Shown here: piece after piece, positions 48,439-61,552 of the stretch | How the letters are laid out: every line of letters starts with the position of its first letter | Numbering within the stretch: the first letter of the stretch is position 1 | From: Bacteroidales bacterium | GTDB lineage: Bacteria > Bacteroidota > Bacteroidia > Bacteroidales > JAFGHD01 | Assembly (NCBI GenBank): GCA_016939365.1 | Contig: JAFGHD010000020.1 | Location: forward strand, 33,181 to 97,180 | Direction: 5' to 3' | Length of the DNA stretch: 64,000 nt | The notes under the pieces: generated by a model | What the model was told of the DNA's origin: nothing | Databases searched by the model: none | The model's input: only the letters and a program-made list of their open reading frames with translations | Program-made: the position numbers and the translations under genes

Positions 48439-51400
48439 TTACATTTGTTCTGCTTCTTTTTCCTTGGATGCCATAAGGGCCTCATAGTCATCCATGGAAC
48501 CTACGATAAGGCTTTCATATTCGCGTAAACCGCTTCCGGCGGGGATCAGGTGACCCACGATCACATTCTCCTTCAATCCGAGGAGCGGGTCGGTCTTGGC
48601 TTCCACTGCTGCCTGCGTAAGCACCTTGGTTGTTTCCTGGAAGGATGCCGCGGAGATAAAGCTATCCGTTTGGAGGGATGCGCGGGTAATTCCCTGGAGT
48701 ACCTGCCGGGCTGTAGCCGGTTTGGCGTCGCGTGCCTCCACCAGCTTTTTATCCTTCCGCTTCAATTGTGAATTTTCATCCCTCAGCTTTCGTGCACTGA
48801 TGATCTGACCGGGTTTCAGCATCGTTGAATCCCCGGGATCCTCAACCACCTTTTTGCCAAAGACATTGTCATTTTCCTCCTGGAAATCGCTTTTGTTGAC
48901 GAGCTCGCCTTCAAGGAACTTCGTGTCTCCCGGATCCTCAACCTCAACCTTTCTCATCATCTGACGCACAATGACCTCGAAATGTTTGTCATTGATCTTT
49001 ACACCCTGGAGGCGATAGACCTCCTGAATCTCATTGACAATATACTCCTGTACCTTCATCGGGCCCTTGATGGCCAGGATGTCAGAAGGCGTCATAGCCC
49101 CTTCGGAAAGAGGTGTTCCGGCTTTCACATAGTCGTTCTCCTGAGCCAGAATCTGCTTGGAGGTGGGAATAAGATACCGTTTTTCTTCACCTGTTCTTGA
49201 AGTGATGATGATTTCACGGTTGCCTCTTTTGAGCTTCTTGCTGAAGGAGACCACACCGTCGATTTCTGATACCTTGGCCGGGTCAGATGGGTTTCTGGCT
49301 TCGAACAGTTCTGTCACCCGCGGCAGGCCTCCCGTGATGTCACCCGATTTGCCGATAGCTCTTGGTATCTTGGCGAGGATATCCCCTGCCCTGATCGCGA
49401 CTCCCTTTTCCACCATGATATGAGCGCCTACGGGCATGTCATATGATTTGATCTCCTCGCCACCGGGATTGACCAGTTTGATCACCGGGTTTTTGGTTTT
49501 CTGGCGGGACTCAATGATCACCTTGTCGTGGTAACCGGTCTGTTCATCCGATTCCACACGGAAAGTCACACCTTCGATCACATCTTCAAATTCAACGGTG
49601 CCTGACACTTCTGAGAGTATGACGGCATTGTAGGGATCCCAGTCACTGATGATATCCCCTTTTGCCACTTTCTGCCCACTTCTGAAAAACAGCCTGGCAC
49701 CATATGGTATATGGCCGGAGGCCAGAATGACACCGGTATTTTCATCAACGATCCTCATTTCCGCAGAACGGCCAATAACCACATCGTATTTCCGTCCTTC
49801 GCTCTCCTGGAATTCGACAAACCGAAGCTCATCGACCTCGAAGATGCCGTCGTATTTTGCTTCGATCTTTGATGCGATGGCGATGCTGGAGGCGGTACCA
49901 CCCACATGGAAGGTACGGAGTGTCAACTGTGTACCCGGTTCACCAATGGATTGTGCGGCAATGACACCGACTGCCTCCCCTTTCTGGACCATCCTGCCGG
50001 TGGCCAGGTTCCTTCCGTAACATTTGGCACACACCCCCCTCCTGGATTCGCAGGTAAGCACCGATCTGATCTCAATGGCTTCCAGCGGTGAATCCTCAAT
50101 GATGCGTGCAATCTCTTCGGTCAGCTCCTCCCCGGCCTGAATGATAAGTTCTCCGGTCTGAGGATGATAAATATCATGAAGTGTGGATCTGCCCAGTATC
50201 CTGTCATAAAGGCTCTCCACCACTTCCTCATTCTTTTTCAGCGCTGATGTAAGCAGACCGCGCAAGGTACCGCAGTCTTCCTCGGTGATTACAACATCCT
50301 GTGCGACGTCCACCAGTCTTCGGGTAAGGTAACCGGCATCTGCAGTTTTCAGGGCAGTATCCGCCAGACCTTTACGGGCACCGTGGGTGGAAATGAAATA
50401 CTCCAGCACTGACAAGCCCTCCTTGAAATTGGAGAGGATCGGGTTTTCGATGATCTCGCCACCGGTGGCACCTGATTTCTGCGGCTTGGCCATCAGACCC
50501 CTCATACCGGAAAGCTGCCTGATCTGCTCCTTCGATCCCCTGGCGCCGGAATCAAGCATCATGAAGATCGGGTTGAACCCCTGCTGATCCCTTGACAGCT
50601 TGTCCATCAGCATCTGTGTCAGCCTCGAGTTGGTATGTGTCCAGATATCGATGATCTGGTTGTAACGCTCATTGTAGGTGATGAAACCCATATTGTAGTT
50701 GCCCAGCACCTCTTCAACCTCCTGGTTTGCCTGGTTGATCAGGTTTTCCTTGATTTCAGGGACGACCACATCACCCAGCTTAAAGGAGAGCCCTCCTTCA
50801 AAGGCCAGTTTGAATCCGAGATTCTTGATGTCATCCAGAAATTTCGAAGTGCTGGCGGTATCGGTCCTCTTCAGGATGTCGCCGATGATATCCCGGAGGG
50901 ATTTCTTCGTAAGCAACTGGTTGAGATAGCCCATCTCACTGGGAACCACCTGGTTAAACAACATCCTGCCGACTGTGGTTTCGATCATCCTTTCCACGGG
51001 CTGACCTTTATCATCGCGGTCCATCACCTTTACGTAGATGATGGCATGCAGGTCCACCCTTCGTTCGTTGTACGCTATGATGACCTCCTCCGGTCCATAA
51101 AAGCGGAATCCTTCACCCTTGACAGGGTGTTCCGGGACGCTCTTTCTCGCTTTGGTCATATAATACAGTCCGAGCACCATATCCTGGGAAGGGACGGTGA
51201 TCGGCGCCCCATTGGCGGGGTTGAGTATGTTATGGGATGCGAGCATCAGGAGCTGGGCTTCCAGAATGGCGGCATTACCCAACGGGACGTGAACGGCCAT
51301 CTGGTCACCGTCGAAGTCGGCATTGAAGGCCGTACATACCAGAGGGTGAAGCTGAATGGCCTTCCCTTCGATAAGCTTGGGCTGAAAAGCCTGGATACCC

Positions 51401-52737
51401 AGCCGGTGCAGCGTAGGGGCCCTGTTCAGGAATACCGGATGGCCTTTCAGTGTGTTCTCAAGGATATCCCAAACCACCGGGTCTTTCCGGTCAACGATCT
51501 TCTTGGCAGATTTAACGGTCTTGACAATGCCTCTTTCCAGCATCTTACGGATGATAAATGGCTTGAACAGCTCCGAAGCCATTTCCTTGGGAAGACCACA
51601 TTCGTTCAGTTTCAGTTCGGGGCCCACGACGATCACGGAACGACCGGAATAGTCAACCCTCTTGCCCAGAAGGTTTTGCCTGAAACGCCCCTGCTTTCCT
51701 TTCAAGCTGTCGCTGAGTGATTTCAGAGCCCTGTTGGACTCGGTTTTCACAGCATTGGCCTTACGGGAGTTGTCAAGCAGTGAATCAACCGCCTCCTGAA
51801 GCATACGCTTTTCGTTACGCATGATCACCTCAGGGGCCTTGATCTCGATGAGCCTTTTCAGGCGGTTGTTCCTGATAATGACGCGGCGGTAAAGGTCGTT
51901 GAGGTCGGATGTGGCAAAACGTCCGCCGTCAAGCGGCACCAGAGGCCTGAGTTCAGGCGGTATCACCGGGACCACCTTCATGATCATCCATTCAGGCTTG
52001 TTTTCAATCCTGTTCTGTGCGTCCCTGAAAGCTTCAAATACCTGAAGCCGCTTCAACGCTTCCTGTTTCCTCTGCTGGGACGTTTCGGTGTTGGCTTTGT
52101 GCCGCAGATCATAGGACTCCTTGTCCAGGTCAAGCCGTGCAAGAAGATCATGAATGGCCTCCGCCCCCATCTTCGCAATAAACTTGTTGGGATCGGAATC
52201 ATCCAGGTACTGGTTCTCGGCGGGCAGGTGGTCAATGATCTCAAAATATTCCTCTTCCGTAAGGAAATCCAGGTATTGTATTCCGTCCTGGGCCTTGATG
52301 CCCGGATTGATCACCACATAACGCTCGTAATAGATGATCGAATCCAGCTTTTTCGATGGGAGGCCCAGCAGCGCGCCTATTTTATTAGGCAGGGAACGGA
52401 AAAACCATATATGGGCCACCGGAACCACCAGCTGAATGTGTCCCATCCTCTCACGACGCACCTTTTTTTCAGTCACCTCGACGCCGCAACGGTCACACAC
52501 AATGCCTTTATAACGGATGCGTTTGTATTTCCCACAATGGCATTCCCAGTCCTTGACCGGACCGAAAATCCGTTCACAAAACAGTCCGTCGCGTTCCGGC
52601 TTATACGTCCTGTAGTTGATGGTTTCAGGCTTGAGAACTTCACCGCTGGATCTTTCCAGGATCATTTCAGGAGATGCCAGGCTGATGGTCATCTTTGAGA
52701 AGTCGCTCGGAATTTTTTCTTCTTTTCTGAAAGCCAT
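48439..52737 (-). CDS. rpoC: DNA-directed RNA polymerase subunit beta'
   Basis: Zn-finger [38 protein letters not shown]. Confidence 0.99.
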   Translation of the reverse strand: MAFRKEEKIPSDFSKMTISLASPEMILERSSGEVLKPETINYRTYKPERDGLFCERIFGPVKDWECHCGKYKRIRYKGIVCDRCGVEVTEKKVRRERMGHIQLVVPVAHIWFFRSLPNKIGALLGLPSKKLDSIIYYERYVVINPGIKAQDGIQYLDFLTEEEYFEIIDHLPAENQYLDDSDPNKFIAKMGAEAIHDLLARLDLDKESYDLRHKANTETSQQRKQEALKRLQVFEAFRDAQNRIENKPEWMIMKVVPVIPPELRPLVPLDGGRFATSDLNDLYRRVIIRNNRLKRLIEIKAPEVIMRNEKRMLQEAVDSLLDNSRKANAVKTESNRALKSLSDSLKGKQGRFRQNLLGKRVDYSGRSVIVVGPELKLNECGLPKEMASELFKPFIIRKMLERGIVKTVKSAKKIVDRKDPVVWDILENTLKGHPVFLNRAPTLHRLGIQAFQPKLIEGKAIQLHPLVCTAFNADFDGDQMAVHVPLGNAAILEAQLLMLASHNILNPANGAPITVPSQDMVLGLYYMTKARKSVPEHPVKGEGFRFYGPEEVIIAYNERRVDLHAIIYVKVMDRDDKGQPVERMIETTVGRMLFNQVVPSEMGYLNQLLTKKSLRDIIGDILKRTDTASTSKFLDDIKNLGFKLAFEGGLSFKLGDVVVPEIKENLINQANQEVEEVLGNYNMGFITYNERYNQIIDIWTHTNSRLTQMLMDKLSRDQQGFNPIFMMLDSGARGSKEQIRQLSGMRGLMAKPQKSGATGGEIIENPILSNFKEGLSVLEYFISTHGARKGLADTALKTADAGYLTRRLVDVAQDVVITEEDCGTLRGLLTSALKKNEEVVESLYDRILGRSTLHDIYHPQTGELIIQAGEELTEEIARIIEDSPLEAIEIRSVLTCESRRGVCAKCYGRNLATGRMVQKGEAVGVIAAQSIGEPGTQLTLRTFHVGGTASSIAIASKIEAKYDGIFEVDELRFVEFQESEGRKYDVVIGRSAEMRIVDENTGVILASGHIPYGARLFFRSGQKVAKGDIISDWDPYNAVILSEVSGTVEFEDVIEGVTFRVESDEQTGYHDKVIIESRQKTKNPVIKLVNPGGEEIKSYDMPVGAHIMVEKGVAIRAGDILAKIPRAIGKSGDITGGLPRVTELFEARNPSDPAKVSEIDGVVSFSKKLKRGNREIIITSRTGEEKRYLIPTSKQILAQENDYVKAGTPLSEGAMTPSDILAIKGPMKVQEYIVNEIQEVYRLQGVKINDKHFEVIVRQMMRKVEVEDPGDTKFLEGELVNKSDFQEENDNVFGKKVVEDPGDSTMLKPGQIISARKLRDENSQLKRKDKKLVEARDAKPATARQVLQGITRASLQTDSFISAASFQETTKVLTQAAVEAKTDPLLGLKENVIVGHLIPAGSGLREYESLIVGSMDDYEALMASKEKEAEQM

Positions 52738-52803
52738 ATATTATTATGATATTTACGTGTGAATGAAAGTCTAACTCATTACCGGAGCCTGTGGGTCTGA
52801 AGA

Positions 52804-55800
52804 TTACTCGAAGGTAACATTCAGTCCCAGCCCCCTCAGCTCGTGGACCAGCACGTTAAACGACTCAGGTACATTGGGTTTTGGCATGTTTTCACCCTTC
52901 ACAATGGCCTCATAGGCCTTGGCCCGTCCGATGACATCGTCAGACTTGACGGTCAGTATCTCCTGCAGGGTACTGGCAGCGCCGAATGCTTCCAGTGCCC
53001 ATACTTCCATCTCTCCAAAACGCTGCCCCCCGAATTGTGCCTTACCACCGAGAGGCTGCTGGGTGATCAGTGAGTAAGGTCCGATGGAACGGGCGTGCAT
53101 CTTGTCGTCAACCATGTGGTGCAGCTTCATCATATAGATATAGCCTACCGTAGCGGGCTGATCGAAGCGCTCCCCGGTTCCCCCGTCGTAGAGATAGACC
53201 TGTCCGTTCTGTGGCAGTGAGGCATTTTTCAGATAATCGTTGATCTCATCCAGTGAGGCTCCGTCAAAAATGGGGGAGGAAAACTTCATTCCCAGCTTGA
53301 TACCTGCCCAGCCGAGGATGGTCTCATAGATCTGCCCGAGGTTCATTCGAGAAGGTACGCCCAACGGGTTCAGGACAATATCCACGGGGGTGCCGTCTTC
53401 AAGAAAGGGCATGTCCTCTTCCCGGACGATCTTGGCAACGATGCCCTTGTTACCGTGCCTTCCGGCCATCTTGTCTCCCACGGTCAGCTTGCGCTTCTTC
53501 GCGATAAACACCTTGGCCATCTGCACAATTCCGTTGGGAAGATCGTCTCCCACACTCGCCACGAACTTCTTCCGGTTATAAACCCCAAGGATTTCCTTGA
53601 ATTTGATGGAATAATTGTTGATCAGCTCCTTGATCAGGTCGTTCTTCTCCTTATCGGTCGTCCATTTGTTGGGATTGACGTTGAGGTAATCGATCCCCTG
53701 AAGGATTTTCTGTGTGAACTTGGTTTTCGGGGGTACGATCTCCTCCTTGAATTTGTTGTAAACGCCCTGGGAGGACTTGCCGCTGACGAGCACAAAGAGT
53801 TTATCGACCAGCTTGTTTTTCAGTTCGGCCGATTGTTTGTTGTACTCATCATCCATGTGCTTGAGAATATCCTTCTCCTTGGACTTGGCCTTTCGGTCCT
53901 TGATCACTCTGGAGAAGAGCTTCTTGTCGATCACCACACCCTTCATGGAGGGGGGTGCTTTCAGTGAGGCATCCTTGACATCTCCGGCCTTGTCGCCGAA
54001 GATGGCCCTGAGGAGTTTTTCTTCCGGTGTGGGATCGGATTCCCCTTTGGGTGTAATCTTTCCGATCAGGATATCTCCTTCATTGACTTCGGCGCCGATC
54101 CGGATAATTCCGTTGTCATCAAGGTCTTTGGTTGCTTCGATGCTGACATTCGGGATGTCGCTGGTCAGTTCCTCGAGTCCGCGTTTGGTATCTCTAACCT
54201 CCAGGGTAAACTCCTCGATATGAACGGATGTGAAGATATCTTCCTTCACGATCCTTTCGGAGATCACGATGGCATCTTCGAAGTTATAACCTTTCCAGGG
54301 CATGAAGGCTACCATCAGGTTCCTTCCCAGTGCAAGTTCGCCATCCTTTGTGGCATATCCTTCACAGAGGACTTGTCCCTTAACGACCTTATCGCCTTTT
54401 TTGACGATGGGTCGGAGGTTGATGGCCGTATTCTGGTTGGTACGTTTGAACTTGGTAAGCGTGTATAGTCTCAGGTCATCCTCGAAGCTGACCAGTCGTT
54501 CTTTTTCCTCGCGGATGTATCTGATCCTGATCTCATCGGCATCGACATATTCAACGACTCCGGGTCCTTCGGCATTGATCAGCACCCTGGAATCCCGGGC
54601 CACATCGGCTTCGATCCCGGTGCCCACCAGTGGCACTTCCGGGTTGAGCAGCGGGATGGCCTGGCGCATCATGTTGGATCCCATGAGGGCCCTGTTGGCA
54701 TCATCGTGCTCGAGGAAGGGGATCAGGGAAGCGGCAATGGAGGCGATCTGGTTGGGAGCGACGTCCACAAGGTGAACTTCATCACGTGGAACAATCGGAT
54801 AATCGGCCTGATACCTGACCTTGATCCTCTCCCTTACGAGGCTGCCGTCTTTGTCAACGGGAGTGCTGGCCTGGGCAATGATCATGTCCTCCTCTTCCTC
54901 CGCGCTGAGATAGAGCGGTGGATTATCCAGCTCGACCTTACCCTGGCTTACTTTCATGTAGGGCGTTTCGATGAAGCCCAGCTTGTTGATTTTGGCGTAG
55001 ACACAAAGCGACGAAATGAGACCGATGTTGGGTCCTTCAGGAGTTTCAATGGTACACAACCGTCCGTAATGGGTGTAGTGTACGTCCCTGACCTCGAATC
55101 CTGCCCTTTCGCGTGACAAACCGCCCGGGCCGAGTGCCGAAATCCTCCGCTTGTGGGTCAGCTCCGACAGGGGATTCGTCTGATCCATGAACTGGGAGAG
55201 CTGGTTGGTGCCGAAAAAAGAGTTGATCACCGACGAAAGGGTCTTGGCGTTGATCAGGTCCATCGGGGTGAACACCTCATTGTCGCGGACATTCATACGC
55301 TCGCGGATGGTCCGGGCCATACGGGCCAGACCAACACCAAACTGCGCATAAAGCTGCTCACCCACCGTCCGGACACGCCGGTTGCTCAGATGATCTATAT
55401 CGTCGACTTCTGCCTTGGAATTCACCAACTCGATCAGGTACTTGATGATATCAATGATGTCTTCCTTGGTGAGCACCTTCACATTCTCATCCACATTAAG
55501 ACCCAGTTTCTTGTTGATCCGGTATCTTCCCACATCACCCAGGTCGTATCTCTTGTCGGAGAAGAAGAGCTTATCGATAATCCCGCGTGCTGTCTCCTCA
55601 TCCGGTGGTTCTGCGTTACGCAGCTGGCGGTAGATGAACTCCACGGCTTCCTTTTCCGAGTTGGCCGTATCCTTCTGCAAAGTGTTGAAGATGATGGAAA
55701 AGTCGGTGGCGGTGGTCTCATCCCTGTGTATGAGAATTAATTTTACACCCGAGTCCACGATCAGATCGACATGATCATTCTCCAGGACGGTCTCCCGGTC

Positions 55801-56616
55801 AATGATCACCTCCGTTCTCTCGATGGAGACCACCTCTCCGGTATCCTCATCGACAAAGTCTTCGACCCATGTACGCACCACCCTTGCAGCCAGCTTTCTT
55901 CCCAGGAATTTTTTCAGTGTGGCCTTGGAGACTTTAACCTCTTCTGCCAGATCGAACAGTTCCAGGATGTCCTTATCGCTCTCATATCCAATGGCACGCA
56001 GCAGTGTGGTAACCGGCAGCTTCTTCTTCCGGTCGATGTATGCATACATGACATTGTTGATATCGGTGGTAAACTCGATCCATGATCCCTTGAATGGGAT
56101 GATACGGGCCGAATAGAGTGTTGTACCGTTGGCATGCTGATACTGGCCGAAGAACACACCCGGGGACCTGTGTAGCTGTGAGACAACAACCCTTTCGGCT
56201 CCATTGATGATAAAAGTGCCTTTGGGTGACATGTAGGGGATCATTCCCAGATAGACATCCTGGATGATTGTTTCAAAATCCTCATGCTCAGGGTCAGTAC
56301 AATAAAGTTTCAGCTTGGCCTTGAGTGGAACACTGTAAGTCAATCCCCTCTCGATACATTCATCGATGGAATACCTTGGCGGGTCAATGAAGTAATCGAG
56401 AAATTCCAGGACAAAGTTGTTGCGTGAATCAGTAATCGGGAAATTCTCACTGAAAACCTTGAACAATCCCTCTTCAGTCCTGTTTTCCGGATTGGTTTCC
56501 AGCTGGAAAAAATCCTGAAACGATTTGAGCTGAATATCAAGGAAATCGGGATAGTCAATCTGGATATGGGTGGACCCGAAATGAACTCTGTGATTGGTTT
56601 TTTCCAAGGTGAGCAA
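52804..56616 (-). CDS. rpoB: DNA-directed RNA polymerase subunit beta; apparent TTG start
   Basis: [61 protein letters not shown]; first codon TTG with in-frame TAA two codons upstream. Confidence 0.98.
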   Translation of the reverse strand: MLTLEKTNHRVHFGSTHIQIDYPDFLDIQLKSFQDFFQLETNPENRTEEGLFKVFSENFPITDSRNNFVLEFLDYFIDPPRYSIDECIERGLTYSVPLKAKLKLYCTDPEHEDFETIIQDVYLGMIPYMSPKGTFIINGAERVVVSQLHRSPGVFFGQYQHANGTTLYSARIIPFKGSWIEFTTDINNVMYAYIDRKKKLPVTTLLRAIGYESDKDILELFDLAEEVKVSKATLKKFLGRKLAARVVRTWVEDFVDEDTGEVVSIERTEVIIDRETVLENDHVDLIVDSGVKLILIHRDETTATDFSIIFNTLQKDTANSEKEAVEFIYRQLRNAEPPDEETARGIIDKLFFSDKRYDLGDVGRYRINKKLGLNVDENVKVLTKEDIIDIIKYLIELVNSKAEVDDIDHLSNRRVRTVGEQLYAQFGVGLARMARTIRERMNVRDNEVFTPMDLINAKTLSSVINSFFGTNQLSQFMDQTNPLSELTHKRRISALGPGGLSRERAGFEVRDVHYTHYGRLCTIETPEGPNIGLISSLCVYAKINKLGFIETPYMKVSQGKVELDNPPLYLSAEEEEDMIIAQASTPVDKDGSLVRERIKVRYQADYPIVPRDEVHLVDVAPNQIASIAASLIPFLEHDDANRALMGSNMMRQAIPLLNPEVPLVGTGIEADVARDSRVLINAEGPGVVEYVDADEIRIRYIREEKERLVSFEDDLRLYTLTKFKRTNQNTAINLRPIVKKGDKVVKGQVLCEGYATKDGELALGRNLMVAFMPWKGYNFEDAIVISERIVKEDIFTSVHIEEFTLEVRDTKRGLEELTSDIPNVSIEATKDLDDNGIIRIGAEVNEGDILIGKITPKGESDPTPEEKLLRAIFGDKAGDVKDASLKAPPSMKGVVIDKKLFSRVIKDRKAKSKEKDILKHMDDEYNKQSAELKNKLVDKLFVLVSGKSSQGVYNKFKEEIVPPKTKFTQKILQGIDYLNVNPNKWTTDKEKNDLIKELINNYSIKFKEILGVYNRKKFVASVGDDLPNGIVQMAKVFIAKKRKLTVGDKMAGRHGNKGIVAKIVREEDMPFLEDGTPVDIVLNPLGVPSRMNLGQIYETILGWAGIKLGMKFSSPIFDGASLDEINDYLKNASLPQNGQVYLYDGGTGERFDQPATVGYIYMMKLHHMVDDKMHARSIGPYSLITQQPLGGKAQFGGQRFGEMEVWALEAFGAASTLQEILTVKSDDVIGRAKAYEAIVKGENMPKPNVPESFNVLVHELRGLGLNVTFE

Positions 56617-56654
56617 TGTTTAAGGTTTTGCAAAAAGCGGAAAACGGTCATAAC

Positions 56655-56708
56655 ACAAAAACAAGAAAAAGACTACTTCTCCCTCTCCGCACGAGGCAGA
56701 AGCAGTCT
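56655..56708 (-). terminator. terminator/attenuator-like hairpin between rplL and rpoB
   Basis: Minus strand AGACTGCTTCTGCCTC-GTGCGGA-GAGGGAGAAGTAGTCT then TTTTCTTGTTTTTG; one mismatch and one G-U pair in a 16-bp stem. Confidence 0.7.
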
Positions 56709-56739
56709 GATTCTTGAAGATGCTTTGAAGCAACTGTCC

Positions 56740-57120
56740 TTATTTAATTTCAACCTCTGCTCCGGCTTCTACCAATTGATTTTTCAATGCTTCGGCTTCA
56801 TCCTTGGTCACCCCTTCCTTGATGGCCTTGGGGGCGGCGTCAACCAGTTCCTTGGCTTCCTTGAGTCCAAGACTGGTAAGTTCCTTGACCAGCTTCACTA
56901 CCGCCAGTTTCGACTGACCGGCAGCTTTCAGAATGACATCAAAGGAGGTCTTTTCTTCTGCGGCGGCCGCTTCAATTCCGGCACCGGGACCTGCTGCCAC
57001 GGCAACCGCAGCTGCGGCCGGTTCAATTCCATACTCCTCCTTCAGGATCTGGGCAAGCTCATTTACCTCCTTTACGGTCAGGTTGACAAGCTGTTCTGCA
57101 AATGCTTTCAAATCTGCCAT
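56740..57120 (-). CDS. rplL: 50S ribosomal protein L7/L12
   Basis: [49 protein letters not shown]. Confidence 0.99.
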   Translation of the reverse strand: MADLKAFAEQLVNLTVKEVNELAQILKEEYGIEPAAAAVAVAAGPGAGIEAAAAEEKTSFDVILKAAGQSKLAVVKLVKELTSLGLKEAKELVDAAPKAIKEGVTKDEAEALKNQLVEAGAEVEIK

Positions 57121-57180
57121 TTTAAACTATTGTTTTTAGTGATTTTTCAAAAAATTGACGTTTAACATACAGAATTGCAC

Positions 57181-57702
57181 CTATTCAGGTTTTTCCGATA
57201 ATGTTTTCATAATACCGGAAAGTTTCTGACCGCCCGACTGCAGCGCCATGATGACATTTCTGGCCGGCGATTGCAGCAATGCAACGATATCTGCGATCAG
57301 TTCTTCCCTTGTTTTGAGATTCTCCAGGATGTTCAGCTGATCGTCACCCAGGAAGATCATTTCCTGGATATAGGCACCTTTGAGGACGGGCCTGCTGGAT
57401 GTCTTCCTGAATTCCCTGATCAGTCTGGCCGGAACATTACCTGAACCGGCGAACATGATGGATGTGGGTCCGTTGAGAACCGGATACAGCTGATCCAGTC
57501 CCTTGTTCGACTTTTCCATTGCCCGTTTGAGCAATGTGTTCTTCACTACCCTCAGTCTGACCTCCTTTTTAAAACAAATCCGCCTCAGGTCCGAAGCGCC
57601 CTTGGCATTCAGGTCGGATATATCTGTGATATAAAAAACATCACTTGCTGAGAGTTCTTCAGCGAGAGAGTCGATCAGTTGATTCTTCTCGTCTTTGTTC
57701 AT
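57181..57702 (-). CDS. rplJ: 50S ribosomal protein L10
   Basis: Position between rplA and rplL; LRRICFKKEVRLRVVKNTLLKRAM. Confidence 0.97.
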   Translation of the reverse strand: MNKDEKNQLIDSLAEELSASDVFYITDISDLNAKGASDLRRICFKKEVRLRVVKNTLLKRAMEKSNKGLDQLYPVLNGPTSIMFAGSGNVPARLIREFRKTSSRPVLKGAYIQEMIFLGDDQLNILENLKTREELIADIVALLQSPARNVIMALQSGGQKLSGIMKTLSEKPE

Positions 57703-57732
57703 GCTTTTCCCGCTTTTGACGATTCCTGTTGA

Positions 57733-58428
57733 CTATACGGAGACGGTTTTCGCCTCAACCTGTATTCCCGGGCTCATGGTACTGGACATATAGATACTCT
57801 TGACATACGTACCTTTTGCCGCAGGTGGTTTCAGCCTGATAATTGTCTGGATCAGTTCCCGTGCATTATCGGCAATTTTTCCCTCGTCAAAGGAAACCTT
57901 TGCGATGGAGGCATGGATGATTCCGGTTTTATCGACTTTGAAGTCGATCTTACCGGCTTTCACATCCTTGACTGCTTTACCGATCTCCATGGTAACCGTG
58001 CCGCTCTTGGGATTTGGCATCAGCCCCCTCGGGCCCAGTATCTTTCCGAGCTGTCCGACTTTGGGCATGACACTGGGCATGGTGATCACCACATCGATGT
58101 CAGTCCAGCCGCCCTTGATCTTGTCGACATATTCATCCAGCCCTACATAATCCGCTCCGGCTGCTTTGGCTTCTTCCTCCCTGTCAGGGGTACACAAAAC
58201 CAACACCCTGATGGTTTTGCCGGTGCCGTGGGGCAGGGTGACAGTACCCCTGACCATCTGGTTGGCCTTCCGGGGATCCACACCCAGCCGTACATCGAGA
58301 TCGACAGAAGCATCAAATTGAGTATAGGTAATGCTCTTGACGATCTTCACGGCTTCCGACAGCGGGTACACCGTGTTTCTGTCAAACCTTGTTAAAGCTT
58401 CCTTCCGCTTTCTGGTAAGTTTCGCCAT
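57733..58428 (-). CDS. rplA: 50S ribosomal protein L1
   Basis: [21 protein letters not shown]-type motif ([22 protein letters not shown]). Confidence 0.99.
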   Translation of the reverse strand: MAKLTRKRKEALTRFDRNTVYPLSEAVKIVKSITYTQFDASVDLDVRLGVDPRKANQMVRGTVTLPHGTGKTIRVLVLCTPDREEEAKAAGADYVGLDEYVDKIKGGWTDIDVVITMPSVMPKVGQLGKILGPRGLMPNPKSGTVTMEIGKAVKDVKAGKIDFKVDKTGIIHASIAKVSFDEGKIADNARELIQTIIRLKPPAAKGTYVKSIYMSSTMSPGIQVEAKTVSV

Positions 58429-58452
58429 CTGTTACAAATTTTCTCCTTACTT

Positions 58453-58899
58453 TTAATTAACTTGGAAGGGGGGGTCACCCTTCACACGGATTCCCATGCT
58501 TCTGGCAGTCCCTGCGACCATCCTCATGGCCGATTCGACGGTAAAGGCATTGAGATCGATCATTTTGCTCTCTGCAATGTTCCTCACCTGGTCCCAGGTA
58601 ACGGTGGCCACCTTGTTCCGGTTGGGTTCCGGGGAACCTTTCTGGATCTTGACGGCTTCCATCAGCTGGACTGCCACCGGCGGAGTTTTGATGATGAAAT
58701 CAAAGGATTTGTCCCTGTAGACCGTAATGATCACAGGCAGAATCTGTCCGGCCTTATCCTGTGTACGGGCATTGAACTGCTTGCAAAACTCCATGATGTT
58801 CACCCCTTTGGAGCCCAGTGCAGGCCCTACAGGTGGAGACGGATTTGCAGCTCCTCCCTTGATCTGCAGCTTGATCAGTCCACTAACTTCTTTTGCCAT
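58453..58899 (-). CDS. rplK: 50S ribosomal protein L11
   Basis: [36 protein letters not shown]. Confidence 0.99.
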   Translation of the reverse strand: MAKEVSGLIKLQIKGGAANPSPPVGPALGSKGVNIMEFCKQFNARTQDKAGQILPVIITVYRDKSFDFIIKTPPVAVQLMEAVKIQKGSPEPNRNKVATVTWDQVRNIAESKMIDLNAFTVESAMRMVAGTARSMGIRVKGDPPFQVN

Positions 58900-58965
58900 A
58901 TTCTACTCAAGCTTAGTAATAATAATGTTGCGTAACAGCATTTATACTGAGGTAACAGCTCACTC

Positions 58966-59508
58966 TCATTCCTTCTCAACCTGTAAAAAGCTGAGTTCCA
59001 GAGGCGTTTTCCGCCCGAAAATCTTCACCATCACCTTCAGCTTCTTCTTTTCCTCATTGATCTCCTCGATCACTCCGCTGAAGCTGTTGAAAGGTCCGTC
59101 AATCACCGTAACGGTCTCGCCCACTATGAAGGGTATGTTCATACCTTCACCCTGTTCGGCCAGTTCATCGACCTTGCCGAGAATGCGTTTCACTTCTGAG
59201 GGGCGCAGGGGATTGGGTTCACCCTTTGAACCCAGGAAGCCGAGCACTCCCGGAACATTCTTGATGATGTGGGGTATTTCTCCAACCAGATTGGCTTCAA
59301 TCAGCACGTACCCCGGGAAGTAATTCCGCTCCTTGCTAACCTTCTTGCCGCTCCTGACCTGGTATATCTTCTCAGTCGGTATAAGCACCTGGGTCACATA
59401 GTCCTGCAGATTGAGCCTGGCGATCTCGCTTTCAATATATTGCTTGATCTTTTTCTCATTTCCGCTGATGGCCCGGATGACATACCATTTTTTTTCTTGA
59501 TCGCTCAT
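58966..59508 (-). CDS. nusG: transcription termination/antitermination protein NusG
   Basis: [51 protein letters not shown]. Confidence 0.97.
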   Translation of the reverse strand: MSDQEKKWYVIRAISGNEKKIKQYIESEIARLNLQDYVTQVLIPTEKIYQVRSGKKVSKERNYFPGYVLIEANLVGEIPHIIKNVPGVLGFLGSKGEPNPLRPSEVKRILGKVDELAEQGEGMNIPFIVGETVTVIDGPFNSFSGVIEEINEEKKKLKVMVKIFGRKTPLELSFLQVEKE

Positions 59509-59562
59509 CCCTTGTCAAAGTATAGGATAATCGGAGGAATTCAGGAGAAACAGGCTTGAAAC

Positions 59563-59760
59563 TCAGAAATTCTTGTAAAACTGCTGAAGGATGGTCTGAA
59601 ATGACACATCCATCAGGTAAACTATCAGAGCAATGATCAGGGATGCCACGGATACCACGATGGCACTGCTTTGAAGCTCACTCCAGGTTGGCCAGGAGAC
59701 TTTGTTCTTCAGCTCCTCGTAGCTTTCCCTCACATAGGCCTGTACTTTCAATTTTGCCAT
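59563..59760 (-). CDS. secE: preprotein translocase subunit SecE
   Basis: MAKLKVQAYVRESYEELKNKVSWPTWSELQSSAIVVSVASLIIALIVYLMD; ATG at 59760. Confidence 0.95.
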   Translation of the reverse strand: MAKLKVQAYVRESYEELKNKVSWPTWSELQSSAIVVSVASLIIALIVYLMDVSFQTILQQFYKNF

Positions 59761-59774
59761 ATCCGGTAAGTTTG

Positions 59775-59847
59775 CACGGGTGGTAGGATTTGAACCCACG
59801 ACACCTGGTTTTGGAGACCAGTGCTCTACCAGCTGAGCTACACCCGT
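59775..59847 (-). tRNA. tRNA-Trp (CCA)
   Basis: ACGGGTGTAGCTCAGCTGGTAGAGCACTGGTCTCCAAAACCAGGTGTCGTGGGTTCAAATCCTACCACCCGTG cloverleaf. Confidence 0.95.
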
Positions 59848-59887
59848 TTAAAGGGATGAGCACACGGCTCCTTTCCCTGTCAAGATA

Positions 59888-61075
59888 TCAATCCAAAATC
59901 TCAGTGACCTGTCCGGCGCCCACTGTTCTGCCCCCTTCACGGATGGCGAAGCGCAGGTTCTTGGCCATGGCGATCTCGGAGATCAGTTTCACCTCAATGG
60001 TGAGGTTGTCACCCGGCATCACCATTTCGACGCCTTCCGGGAGCATGATCTCGCCGGTAACGTCGGTAGTCCTGAAATAGAACTGTGGTCTGTATTTGTT
60101 ATGGAACGGGGTATGCCTTCCACCTTCTTCCTTTTTGAGGATATAGACTTCCGCTTTGAAGTGGGTATGGGGAGTGATGGATCCGGGGGCGGCGATGACC
60201 ATACCCCTGAAGATATCCTTCTTGTCGACGCCACGGAGCAGGAGGCCAGCGTTATCACCAGCTTCACCCCTGTCGAGTATCTTACGGAACATCTCCACGC
60301 CGGTCACCACGGATTTCATCTTGTGTGCGCCCAGGCCGATGATCTCAACGGGGTCATTGATCTTGATGACACCCAGTTCGATCCTTCCGGTGGCCACGGT
60401 TCCCCTGCCGGTAATGGAAAAGACGTCTTCCACCGGCATCAGGAATGGTTTATCAATTTCGCGCTGTGGCAGGGGCACCCAGGAGTCGCAGGCTTCCATC
60501 AGTTCCCAGATTTTTTCGACCCACTTGGGCTCCTTGTTGAGGGCACCCAGTGCAGAACCACGGATAATGGGTGTATTGTCGCCGTCGAACTCATAGAATG
60601 AAAGCAGTTCACGCACTTCCATTTCGACCAGGTCGAGCAGTTCGGGGTCATCCACCATGTCCACCTTGCTCATGAAAACCACGATCCGCGGCACACCTAC
60701 CTGACGTGCCAGGAGGATATGCTCCCGGGTCTGGGGCATGGGGCCGTCGGTAGCGGCTACCACCAGGATGGCACCGTCCATCTGTGCGGCACCGGTAACC
60801 ATGTTCTTGACGTAGTCGGCGTGTCCCGGACAGTCGACATGGGCATAATGCCTGTTTTCGGTCTGGTACTCGACATGCGCCGTGTTGATGGTAATACCTC
60901 TTTCCTTCTCTTCCGGTGCATTGTCGATCTCATCGAACGACTTGAAGGTGGCCAGTCCCTTATCCTGAAGGTTCAGGGTGATGGCAGCGGTGAGGGTCGT
61001 CTTACCGTGGTCAACATGACCAATGGTACCGATATTCACATGCGGTTTGGTTCTTGCAAATACTTCTTTTGCCAT
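59888..61075 (-). CDS. tuf: elongation factor Tu
   Basis: [47 protein letters not shown]. Confidence 0.99.
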   Translation of the reverse strand: MAKEVFARTKPHVNIGTIGHVDHGKTTLTAAITLNLQDKGLATFKSFDEIDNAPEEKERGITINTAHVEYQTENRHYAHVDCPGHADYVKNMVTGAAQMDGAILVVAATDGPMPQTREHILLARQVGVPRIVVFMSKVDMVDDPELLDLVEMEVRELLSFYEFDGDNTPIIRGSALGALNKEPKWVEKIWELMEACDSWVPLPQREIDKPFLMPVEDVFSITGRGTVATGRIELGVIKINDPVEIIGLGAHKMKSVVTGVEMFRKILDRGEAGDNAGLLLRGVDKKDIFRGMVIAAPGSITPHTHFKAEVYILKKEEGGRHTPFHNKYRPQFYFRTTDVTGEIMLPEGVEMVMPGDNLTIEVKLISEIAMAKNLRFAIREGGRTVGAGQVTEILD

Positions 61076-61124
61076 GTTGCAGTTGTTTAATGTCGGTTAT
61101 TTGTTCCGGTTTCTAATTTATTCG

Positions 61125-61196
61125 AGCCATTGACGAGAATTGAACTCGTGACCCCTTCCTTACCAAGGAAGTGCTCTACCCCTGAGCTACAATGGC
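61125..61196 (-). tRNA. tRNA-Thr (GGT)
   Basis: GCCATTGTAGCTCAGGGGTAGAGCACTTCCTTGGTAAGGAAGGGGTCACGAGTTCAATTCTCGTCAATGGC. Confidence 0.94.
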
Positions 61197-61206
61197 TTGC
61201 TCTCAG

Positions 61207-61279
61207 AGCGGGAGACCGGGCTCGAACCGGCCACCTACAGCTTGGAAGGCTGTCGCTCTACCAAATGAGCTACTCCCGC
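61207..61279 (-). tRNA. tRNA-Gly (TCC)
   Basis: GCGGGAGTAGCTCATTTGGTAGAGCGACAGCCTTCCAAGCTGTAGGTGGCCGGTTCGAGCCCGGTCTCCCGC. Confidence 0.95.
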
Positions 61280-61290
61280 ATGCCACTGTG

Positions 61291-61373
61291 TGGGGAGAGG
61301 AGGATTCGAACCTCCGAAGGCGAAAGCCAACAGATTTACAGTCTGCCCCATTTGGCCACTCTGGAATCTCCCC
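61291..61373 (-). tRNA. tRNA-Tyr (GTA)
   Basis: GGGGAGATTCCAGAGTGGCCAAATGGGGCAGACTGTAAATCTG... with long variable arm. Confidence 0.95.
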
Positions 61374-61386
61374 GTCGCGTGAATCG

Positions 61387-61460
61387 AGCCAATGGAGGGA
61401 TTCGAACCCCCGACCGGCTGATTACAAATCAGCTGCTCTGGCCAGCTGAGCTACATTGGC
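61387..61460 (-). tRNA. tRNA-Thr (TGT)
   Basis: GCCAATGTAGCTCAGCTGGCCAGAGCAGCTGATTTGTAATCAGCCGGTCGGGGGTTCGAATCCCTCCATTGGC. Confidence 0.95.
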
Positions 61461-61470
61461 GACACCCCAT

Positions 61471-61506
61471 AAAACAAAAAACAGTCCTTTTCTCAAAAAA
61501 GGACTG
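61471..61506 (-). terminator. intrinsic terminator downstream of hpf
   Basis: CAGTCCTTTT-N5-AAAAGGACTG hairpin; T-rich tract follows on the minus strand (poly-A at 61471-61480 on +). Confidence 0.8.
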
Positions 61507-61552
61507 CAAAAGTATTAAACATTATAATACAAACAAAGTTTTTTCAAAAAAT

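Noticed and set aside
50635-51720. 361-aa plus-strand ORF opposite rpoC
   Set aside because: Antisense shadow of a highly conserved gene in a GC-biased frame; no recognisable domain.
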